From the NCBI RefSeq assembly GCF_023518235.1, contig NZ_CP090423.1:3291001-3355000 (forward strand): 64,000 nucleotides of DNA. Reading direction: 5' to 3'. Each line of letters opens with the position of its first letter. Position 1 is the stretch's first letter. Below the pieces are notes generated by a model that was not told the origin of the DNA, did no database searches, and was given only the letters and a program-made list of their open reading frames with translations. Below, piece by piece: positions 57,722 to 64,000 of this stretch. The position numbers were made by a program, and so were the translations under genes. Source of the DNA: Stenotrophomonas maltophilia. GTDB lineage: Bacteria; Pseudomonadota; Gammaproteobacteria; Xanthomonadales; Xanthomonadaceae.

Positions 57722-59032
57722 ATGACATCGCACTCACCCGCGGGCGCCGATCCTGCGGCCATGGACAGCGTACCCGTCGCCGTCGCTGCCCCGCAGCGCG
57801 ATCTCGCCCGTCAGTTCGCCCGTGTGCGTAACCGCAGCGTGCAGCTGGCGGCGCCCCTCAGCGCCGAGGACGCCATGCTGCAGAGCATGGCCGACGCCAG
57901 CCCCAGCAAATGGCACCTGGCCCACACCACCTGGTTCTTCGAACGCTTCGTGCTGGCCGGCTTCCCGGCTGCAGCTGCGCATGACCCTGCCTGGGATTAC
58001 CTCTTCAACAGCTACTACAAGAGCATCGGTCCGGCACACGCACGGCCGCAGCGGGGCCTGTTATCGCGCCCCTCGCTGCAGCAGGTCTACGACTATCGCC
58101 AGCAGGTCGATGCACATGTGCAGGCACGGCTGGCCAACGGCGATCTTGATCCGCAGGCACTGCAGCACCTGCAGCTCGGCCTCCAGCACGAGCAGCAGCA
58201 CCAGGAACTGCTGCTGACCGACATCAAGCATGCGTTCTGGTGCAATCCGTTGCAGCCGCCGTATCGCGAGGATCTGCTACCGGCCAGCAGCATCGCCAGC
58301 GCACAGGGTTGGGTCGAATCGCCCGAGCGCATCGTCACCGTCGGCGCTGACGCCTGGCCTCGTCACGTCGCCTTCGCCTACGACAACGAGTCACCGCAGC
58401 ATCGCGTGCTGCTGCCCGCCCACGCGCTGGCCGAGCGCCCGCTCAGCAATGCCGAATACCTCGACTTCATCGAGGCCGGTGGCTACCGCGAACCGCGCTG
58501 GTGGCTCAGCGAGGGTTGGGCACTGCGCGAAACCGAAGACTGGCAGCATCCGCTGTACTGGGACGACACCCTGCAGCGCGAATACACCCTGGGCGGCTGG
58601 CGCGAACTGGATCCGCATGCACCGGTCTGCCATCTCAGCTACTACGAGGCCGATGCCTGTGCCCGCTGGGCCGGTGCGCGCCTGCCCAGTGAATTCGAAT
58701 GGGAGGCGGCCGCCACATCACGGCCGGTGAGTGGTCATTTCGCCGATGACGATCACCTGCATCCGCAGGCCGCGCAGGGCCACGGCCTGCGCCAGCTGTT
58801 CGGCGATGTCTGGGAATGGACCCACAGCGCCTACGGCGCCTACCCGGGTTTCCGTCCGTTCGCCGGCAATCTCGGTGAATACAACGGCAAGTTCATGTGC
58901 GGGCAGTGGGTACTGCGCGGTGGCAGCTGCGCAACCCCCGGCGGCCACGTACGTGCCAGCTACCGCAACTTCTTCATGCCGCCGGCGCGTTGGCAGTTCT
59001 CCGGCCTGCGCCTGGCCCGGGATCCGACATGA
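57722..59032 (+). CDS. egtB: Ergothioneine biosynthesis protein EgtB
   Basis: EgtB is the iron-dependent sulfoxide synthase that joins a thiol donor (gamma-Glu-Cys or Cys) to hercynine. The 436-aa product has the N-terminal DinB-like domain with the iron ligands in WHLAHTTWFFERF and HEQQHQELLLTDIKHAF, then a C-terminal formylglycine-generating-enzyme-like domain with FEWEAAA, WEWTHSAY, VLRGGSCATP and RNFFMPPARWQFSGLRLA. Length is normal. It overlaps egtD by 4 bp (ATGA). The egtA, egtC and egtE genes of the mycobacterial cluster are not here, as is usual in Proteobacteria. Confidence 0.93.
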   Translation: MTSHSPAGADPAAMDSVPVAVAAPQRDLARQFARVRNRSVQLAAPLSAEDAMLQSMADASPSKWHLAHTTWFFERFVLAGFPAAAAHDPAWDYLFNSYYKSIGPAHARPQRGLLSRPSLQQVYDYRQQVDAHVQARLANGDLDPQALQHLQLGLQHEQQHQELLLTDIKHAFWCNPLQPPYREDLLPASSIASAQGWVESPERIVTVGADAWPRHVAFAYDNESPQHRVLLPAHALAERPLSNAEYLDFIEAGGYREPRWWLSEGWALRETEDWQHPLYWDDTLQREYTLGGWRELDPHAPVCHLSYYEADACARWAGARLPSEFEWEAAATSRPVSGHFADDDHLHPQAAQGHGLRQLFGDVWEWTHSAYGAYPGFRPFAGNLGEYNGKFMCGQWVLRGGSCATPGGHVRASYRNFFMPPARWQFSGLRLARDPT

Positions 59033-60003
59033 GTACAGTGCACGACGCCCTGCAGGCGCTCACCGACCTGACCCCGGGCCGCCAGCAGATCCTGGCCGAT
59101 GCGGTGGCAGGCTTGTCGCGGGCCTCGCGCCAGCTGCCCTCCAAGTACTTCTACGATGCGCGCGGCTCGCGCCTGTTCGAGCAGATCACCCAGACCCGCG
59201 AGTACTACCCCACACGCACCGAACTGGCCTTGCTTGATCGTGTCCTGCCGGACATCGTACGCGCCGTGGGTCCGCGCCTGCACGTGGTGGAACTGGGCAG
59301 CGGCAGTGGCCGCAAGACCGCGCTGCTGCTGGCCGCGTTGCAGGACCCGGTGGCCTACACCCCCATCGAGATCTCGCGGGCGGCGCTGTTGTCCAGCATC
59401 GACCATCTGGCGCCGGCGCTGCCCGAGGTCGAGATGCTGCCGGTATGCGCCGACTTCACCCGGCCTGTCGCCGTGCCCACACCAGAGCGCCGGCCTGCAC
59501 GCCGGCTGCTGTTCTTCCCCGGTTCCACACTGGGCAACTTCGCCGAAGAGGATGCGGTTGCCCTGCTGCGCGCGATGCGCCACACCATGGGCGCTGATGG
59601 CCTGGCCCTGGTTGGCATCGATCTGCACAAGGACCCGGCGCTGATCGAAGCGGCCTACAACGATGCGCAGGGCGTCACCGCCGCGTTCACCCTCAACCTG
59701 CTGGCCCGGCTCAACCGCGAGATCGGCAGCGATTTCGACCTCGAGGGCTTCCGCCATCGCGCCCGTTACAGCACCGCGCGGCTGCGCATCGAGACCGACC
59801 TGGTGAGCCGCTGGGCGCAGGATGTCCATCTCGGTGGCCGAACTTTCCATTTCGCCGCCGACGAACCAATCCGCGTGGAGTACAGCCACAAGTACACCGA
59901 TGACAGCTTCGATGCGCTGCTGCTGCAGGCCGGCCTGAAGGTCGTGCAGCGTTGGGATGCCGACAGCCCGGCCTACGGCCTGCGGCTGCTGCGCGTCACC
60001 TAG
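59029..60003 (+). CDS. egtD: L-histidine N-alpha-methyltransferase EgtD
   Basis: EgtD trimethylates histidine to hercynine, the first step of ergothioneine synthesis. The 324-aa product has LPSKYFYDARGSRLFEQIT, EYYPTRTELALL and the SAM-binding VELGSGSGRKTALLL, then PGSTLGNF, all hallmarks of the DUF2260/EgtD family. The ATG at 59029 overlaps the egtB stop; the longer frame upstream lies inside egtB. The egtB-egtD pair forms a two-gene operon expected to make the antioxidant thiol ergothioneine. Confidence 0.94.
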   Translation: MSTVHDALQALTDLTPGRQQILADAVAGLSRASRQLPSKYFYDARGSRLFEQITQTREYYPTRTELALLDRVLPDIVRAVGPRLHVVELGSGSGRKTALLLAALQDPVAYTPIEISRAALLSSIDHLAPALPEVEMLPVCADFTRPVAVPTPERRPARRLLFFPGSTLGNFAEEDAVALLRAMRHTMGADGLALVGIDLHKDPALIEAAYNDAQGVTAAFTLNLLARLNREIGSDFDLEGFRHRARYSTARLRIETDLVSRWAQDVHLGGRTFHFAADEPIRVEYSHKYTDDSFDALLLQAGLKVVQRWDADSPAYGLRLLRVT

Positions 60004-60084
60004 CGGCCGGCAGCCGGCGCCGCTTCAGGTTCAGGGGCGGCGCTCGGCCTAAGATGGCCCTGCAACGGCAACACGGAGGACGCC

Positions 60085-61335
60085 ATGCCCACCCTGACCA
60101 CGCTCGGCCTGGCGGCCGCTCTGGCAACGGCACCACAAGCGCCGGCAGCAGCGACCACCGCCGGCGATCCGGCGTTTGTCCGCTGCATGGCTGGCCTGCA
60201 GACGACCGCCGGCAGCCGCGGCATCAGCGCCGAGCGCTTCGCTGAGATCACCGCCGGCCTCACGCCGGACCCCAGCGTGCTCGGCCTGCTGGACGCGCAG
60301 CCGGAATTCACCACGCCGATCTGGGATTACCTGGCAGCACTGGTTGACCGCCAGCGCGTGGACGACGGGCGCGCCCTGCTGCAACAGCATCGCGATCTGC
60401 TGCAACGCGTGTCGGCCCAGTACGGCGTCGACCCGGCCACCATCGTTGCGGTCTGGGGTGTGGAAAGCGACTACGGGCGCGTGTTCGGCAAGCGCCCACT
60501 GCTGCAGTCGCTGGCCACGCTGTCCTGCGCCGGCCGCCGCCAGCCGTTCTTCCGCGGTGAACTGCTGGCCCTGCTCACGCTGATCGACCGTGGCGACCTG
60601 CAGGCACAGGGCTTGACCGGCTCCTGGGCCGGCGCCTTCGGCCACACCCAGTTCATGCCCAGTACCTATGCGCGTATCGCCGTCGATGGCGATGGCGATG
60701 GCCGCCGTGACCTGGTCGGCAGCATTCCCGATGCGCTGGCGTCCACCGCCAACTATCTCAAGCGTGCGGGCTGGCGCACTGGCGAGCCGTGGGGCATGGA
60801 AGTACGCGTGCCGGCCGGCTTCAATGCCAGCCAGGCCGGTCGCACCCAGCGCCGCGCGCTGGCGGACTGGCGCACACTGGGCGTGACCGCGCTGGATGGA
60901 AGCGCAGTGGTGCCGCCCAATCTGCCGGCCGACGCGCGCGCGGCTCTGCTGCTGCCCGCCGGCAGCAACGGCCCGGCATTGCTGGTGTTCCGCAACTACG
61001 ACGCCATCTACAGCTACAACGCCGCCGAAAGCTATGCACTGGCGATCGCCACGCTGGCCGACCTGCTGCGCGGCGGCGGTGGGTTGGCCACCGCCTGGCC
61101 GACCGACGATCCCGGCATCGGCCGCGACGAGCGCCGCCAGCTGCAGACCCTGCTGCTGGCGCGTGGCCACGATATCGGTGCCGCCGACGGCATGATCGGT
61201 GCCGCCACCCGCCGTGCGATCCAGGCCGAACAGCAGCGCCTCGGCTGGGCCACGGCCGACGGTCGTGCCGGGCAGCGCATCCTGCGGACGCTGCAACAGG
61301 AAGCGGCGGCCGGCACCGCCCCCGCCGCGCGTTAG
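60085..61335 (+). CDS. Lytic murein transglycosylase, MltB-like, with peptidoglycan-binding domain
   Basis: The enzyme cleaves the glycan strand of peptidoglycan to 1,6-anhydro ends. The 416-aa product has a signal peptide (cleavage near APAAA), an SLT_2 catalytic domain with the catalytic Glu127 in VWGVESDYGRVFG and the GSWAGAFGHTQFMPSTY motif, and a C-terminal PG_binding_1 domain (about 345-405, ARGHDIGAADGMIGAATRRAIQAEQ in part). A GGAGG site lies just before the ATG and TAAGAT about 30 bp upstream may be the -10 element. It resembles MltB of the soluble subgroup; no lipobox is seen. Confidence 0.92.
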   Translation: MPTLTTLGLAAALATAPQAPAAATTAGDPAFVRCMAGLQTTAGSRGISAERFAEITAGLTPDPSVLGLLDAQPEFTTPIWDYLAALVDRQRVDDGRALLQQHRDLLQRVSAQYGVDPATIVAVWGVESDYGRVFGKRPLLQSLATLSCAGRRQPFFRGELLALLTLIDRGDLQAQGLTGSWAGAFGHTQFMPSTYARIAVDGDGDGRRDLVGSIPDALASTANYLKRAGWRTGEPWGMEVRVPAGFNASQAGRTQRRALADWRTLGVTALDGSAVVPPNLPADARAALLLPAGSNGPALLVFRNYDAIYSYNAAESYALAIATLADLLRGGGGLATAWPTDDPGIGRDERRQLQTLLLARGHDIGAADGMIGAATRRAIQAEQQRLGWATADGRAGQRILRTLQQEAAAGTAPAAR

Positions 61336-61396
61336 GTCTTGCCGTTCGCACACTGGCCGCGACATCATCGCCGCGGCCACCAAAGAGCGTCAGCGC

Positions 61397-62272
61397 ATGC
61401 AATCGACTCCGGACATCAGCACCGGCCTGTTCCACGGGCTTGAGGCGTGGTTGGTAAGGACTCCCGCCGCCACTGCCGCCATCAGCGTGTTCGGTGGACA
61501 GCTGCTGTCATTCATTCCGGAAGGACAGCCGGACCTGCTGTGGTTGTCACCCACGCGCGCCGCGCTGCCGACGCCGATCCGCGGGGGCGTGCCGGTGTGC
61601 TGGCCCTGGTTCGGTCGCCAGGACCAGGGCGATGATGTACCGGCGCACGGCCTGGTGCGAACCGCGCGCTGGCAGCTGCTGCAGGCCCGGTATGACGATC
61701 ACGGTGCGGTGGAACTGCAGCTGGCGCCTGTGGATGTCAGTGCGTCCGGCCTGCGCATGCAGATGCAGCTGCGCATCGGCCACCAGCTGCGCCAGCAGCT
61801 GACCACCGACAACATCGGGTCCTCGCCGCTGACCTTCACCCAGGCCCTGCACAGCTATTTCAGGGTGGGCGACGCCAGCCGGGTCGAGGTCGATGGCCTT
61901 GACGGCCTGCAGTACCTGGACAAATACGAGGAGGGCGCGCCGCCGCGACAGCAGCAGGGTCCATGGTCGCTGCGTGACCGGCGTGACCGGCGTGACCCGG
62001 GCCGTAGCGACCGCATCTATACCGGCGCTGCTGGCCACTACCTGCTGCGCGATCCGGTGCTGCAGCGGCAGATCGAGATCCGCAGCGAAGGCAGCCAGAC
62101 CCTGGTGGTCTGGAATCCCGGCGCCGACGCCGCAGCGAAAATGGCCGATGTCGGCGATGGCTGGCGCGACTATGTGTGCCTGGAAGTGGCCAATGCCGGA
62201 CCGGAGCGGATTACTCTTGCGCCGGGCGCGCGCCACCAGATGGCGCAGACCCTGGGCAGTGCCTCACAGTGA
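61397..62272 (+). CDS. D-hexose-6-phosphate mutarotase (YeaD-like)
   Basis: The 291-aa product belongs to the aldose 1-epimerase-like family; YeaD interconverts alpha- and beta-glucose 6-phosphate. It has the PIRGGVPVCWPWFG motif near residue 60, the HGLVRTARWQLL segment and the conserved LHSYFRVGD and VVWNPGADAAAKMADVG motifs. A short low-complexity stretch, RDRRDRRDPGRSDR, lies near residue 196 and comes from three tandem CGTGACCGG units at about 61973-61998; it is an insertion relative to E. coli YeaD. The ATG at 61397 is chosen by the family N-terminus. Confidence 0.9.
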   Translation: MQSTPDISTGLFHGLEAWLVRTPAATAAISVFGGQLLSFIPEGQPDLLWLSPTRAALPTPIRGGVPVCWPWFGRQDQGDDVPAHGLVRTARWQLLQARYDDHGAVELQLAPVDVSASGLRMQMQLRIGHQLRQQLTTDNIGSSPLTFTQALHSYFRVGDASRVEVDGLDGLQYLDKYEEGAPPRQQQGPWSLRDRRDRRDPGRSDRIYTGAAGHYLLRDPVLQRQIEIRSEGSQTLVVWNPGADAAAKMADVGDGWRDYVCLEVANAGPERITLAPGARHQMAQTLGSASQ

Positions 62273-62274
62273 CG

Positions 62275-63060
62275 ATGGATTCAACAGGGATGGGCCGCAT
62301 GCAGGATGCGCAGTGGTGGTATGCCAACAGCAGACAGAGCGAGGGACCGGTGGACCTGGCCGGGCTGCGCCGCCTGCAGCAGGACGGAACCGTGACCGCG
62401 CGTACGCTGGTGTGGCGGGAGGGAATGCCGTCGTGGCGACCACTGGCCGAACTGGATCCATCGGTGGCCGCCGCCGAGCCGGTCGCGCCTTCGCCGGAGC
62501 CTGCTGCTGCCACTGCGGTCGCCGTCGCAGATCCCGCCGACCCCTATCGCGCACCCGCAACGGCGCCCGTCGCCACACCGGCGGGAGGGCTGGACGGTGA
62601 CATGGCCCTGTATGCCGCCGTGGTCGGGGGCAACTTCCCGATCTACCGTCAGCGCTGGCGGCTGGACCAGGGGGTTGCCGATGGCCGCGGCACCTGGCAC
62701 TGGCCGGCGTTCCTGATCGGCGTGATCTGGATGGCGTACCGCAGGATGTACCGGCTCGCCGCCATCTGGGCCGGCACACTGGTGTTCTTCAGCATTGCCG
62801 AAATGCTGCTGGGGGTGCCTGAAGGCCTGTCGGTGATCATCACCCTGGGGCTGAACACCACCGCTGCGCTGTATGCCAACCGCTGGTACCTGGCCCACTG
62901 CCAGCGCGAGATCGCCCGCGCCAGGGCGCAGGCTGGAGGCGATGAGGCACGCCTGCACAGTGTGCTGGCCGCGCGCGGCGACACCCATGCGCCGGCCGCG
63001 GCCATGGTGGCCATCGTCGTCGTCGCGGTGATACTGGTGGCGCAGGGGCTTGCCGGCTGA
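62275..63060 (+). CDS. GYF_2 (DUF4339) domain membrane protein with DUF2628-like region
   Basis: The 261-aa product has an N-terminal GYF_2 domain (about 10-65: WWYANSRQSEGPVDLAGLRRL, then TLVWREGMPSWRPLAEL), a Pro/Ala linker, and a C-terminal region with three or four membrane segments plus aromatic and basic residues, as in DUF2628 proteins. GYF-type domains bind proline-rich peptides, so it may be a membrane scaffold. ATGs at 62275 and 62299 are both possible; the first is 2 bp past the mutarotase stop. No specific role is known. Confidence 0.8.
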   Translation: MDSTGMGRMQDAQWWYANSRQSEGPVDLAGLRRLQQDGTVTARTLVWREGMPSWRPLAELDPSVAAAEPVAPSPEPAAATAVAVADPADPYRAPATAPVATPAGGLDGDMALYAAVVGGNFPIYRQRWRLDQGVADGRGTWHWPAFLIGVIWMAYRRMYRLAAIWAGTLVFFSIAEMLLGVPEGLSVIITLGLNTTAALYANRWYLAHCQREIARARAQAGGDEARLHSVLAARGDTHAPAAAMVAIVVVAVILVAQGLAG

Positions 63061-63112
63061 GGCCGGCATGGTGATCACCTGCGCCGGCGGCGTCGCGGGC
63101 TGACCTGATCGT

Positions 63113-64000
63113 TCAGGCCGTCGTCCTGGCCCCCAGCACCAGCAGGCACAGCGCACCGGCCACCAGGCCCCAGAACGCCGAGCCGATGCCGGCCAGGGAG
63201 ACGCCGGAGGCGGTGACCAGGAAGGTGACCAGTGCGGCCTCGCGGTCGCGCTCCACCGCCAGCGCACTGGCCAGGCTGTTGGCGATGGTGCCGAACAACG
63301 CGATACCGGCCACGCAGGCCACCAGCTCCTTCGGAAAGGCAGTGAACAGTGCGGCCACGGTGGCACCGAACAGGCCGATGAGAATGTAGAACGCGCCAGC
63401 GGCCATCGCGGCGATATAGCGGCGCGCCGGATCCTCATGCGCATCGCGACCCATGCAGATCGCCGCCGTGATCGCCGCCAGGTTGAGTGCATAGGCACCG
63501 AAGGGCGCCAGCAGTGTATTGACCACACCGATCCAGCCGATCAGCGGCGACACCGGGGCGTCGTAGCCGGACGCGCGCATCACCGCCACGCCCGGTATGT
63601 TCTGCGAAGCCATGGTGACCACGAACAGGGGCAGGGCGATGCCGGCCACCGCCGTCCATGACAATGAGGGGGTCACCCATTGCGGTACCGCCAGTTGCAG
63701 CTGCACCTGCTGTGCGTGCAGCAGGCCACGACTGGCCGCAACCGCAATGCCGACCAGCAGGGTGGCGATGACCGCATAGCGCGGGAACAGGCGACGTCCG
63801 GCCAGCCAGGTGGCGAACATCGCCAGCGCCAGCAACAGCTGGGTGTTCATTGCCACGAACACCTCCAGGCCGAAGCGCAGCAGCACCCCGGCCAGCATCC
63901 CGGCAGCCAGCGCCATCGGCACCCGTTGCATCAGCCGCGCGAAGATGCCGGAGAACCCGGCCAGCATGCCCAGCACGGCGGCAAGCAGGAAGGCACCGGT
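63113..64000 (-). CDS. BenE family benzoate/purine-type transporter (cut by window edge)
   Basis: Only the C-terminal 295 residues are visible; the frame is open to the right edge. The sequence has about nine hydrophobic segments and the family marks VTMASQNIPGVAVMRASGY, then PFGAYALNLAAITAAICMG and VACVAGIALFGTIANSLASAL in part, all characteristic of BenE, a nucleobase-transporter-fold protein linked to benzoate uptake. The start codon lies outside the window. There are no benzoate catabolism genes in view, so the physiological substrate is open. Confidence 0.9.
   Translation of the reverse strand, partial: TGAFLLAAVLGMLAGFSGIFARLMQRVPMALAAGMLAGVLLRFGLEVFVAMNTQLLLALAMFATWLAGRRLFPRYAVIATLLVGIAVAASRGLLHAQQVQLQLAVPQWVTPSLSWTAVAGIALPLFVVTMASQNIPGVAVMRASGYDAPVSPLIGWIGVVNTLLAPFGAYALNLAAITAAICMGRDAHEDPARRYIAAMAAGAFYILIGLFGATVAALFTAFPKELVACVAGIALFGTIANSLASALAVERDREAALVTFLVTASGVSLAGIGSAFWGLVAGALCLLVLGARTTA

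Overview
The window is about 64 kb of a GC-rich gammaproteobacterial chromosome carrying the replication-origin gene cluster. Several things point to a Stenotrophomonas (Xanthomonadaceae) species close to S. maltophilia. The gene order is gyrB-recF-dnaN-dnaA / rpmH-rnpA-yidC-(890-aa protein)-mnmE, and the 890-aa protein sits where I recall an 'orf900' described at the Xanthomonas campestris origin. Many intergenic gaps hold palindromes that begin with GTAG and end with CTAC, the SMAG repeats of Stenotrophomonas. Codon use is uniform and GC-rich. I see no insertion sequence, prophage, CRISPR array, tRNA or rRNA gene.

Layout. 1-8.2 kb: a cut membrane-protein gene, then gyrB, recF, dnaN and dnaA on the minus strand. 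AT-rich gaps here carry DnaA boxes and a cluster of parS-like ParB sites, two of them inside recF. 8.0-14.6 kb (plus strand): rpmH, rnpA, yidC, a lipoprotein joining a polysaccharide deacetylase, a caspase-like peptidase and TPRs, then mnmE. 14.7-29 kb: single housekeeping and metabolic genes, including a periplasmic glycerophosphodiesterase, a rhomboid protease, a TerC/Alx-type exporter behind a yybP-ykoY (manganese) riboswitch, an RlmI-type methyltransferase, an M19 dipeptidase, an amino-acid permease, a LysR-LysE group, an oxidoreductase, a GST, rmuC and a glutathione peroxidase. 29-33 kb: the complete mlaFEDCB-mlaA lipid-transport operon on the minus strand. 33-42 kb: recC-recB-recD with overlapping ends.

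42-48 kb: a small protein of unknown function and a MarR-DUF1656-HlyD-outer membrane factor-FUSC efflux operon. 48-55 kb: folE and a three-gene SMC-like operon (DUF3375/DUF4194/SMC ATPase = JetABC or MksFEB) that lacks the JetD/MksG nuclease gene. 55-64 kb: a TSUP permease, a YchJ-like protein, a GGDEF protein, egtB-egtD for ergothioneine, an MltB-like lytic transglycosylase, a hexose-6-phosphate mutarotase, a GYF-domain membrane protein and a cut benE-like transporter.

Most of the window is core genome. The most unusual items are the deacetylase-caspase-TPR lipoprotein, the JetABC operon without JetD, the parS/DnaA-box/repeat architecture of the origin, the manganese riboswitch, a pair of oppositely oriented composite palindromes before folE, and a second palindromic repeat family of the form GGGGTC...GACCCC.
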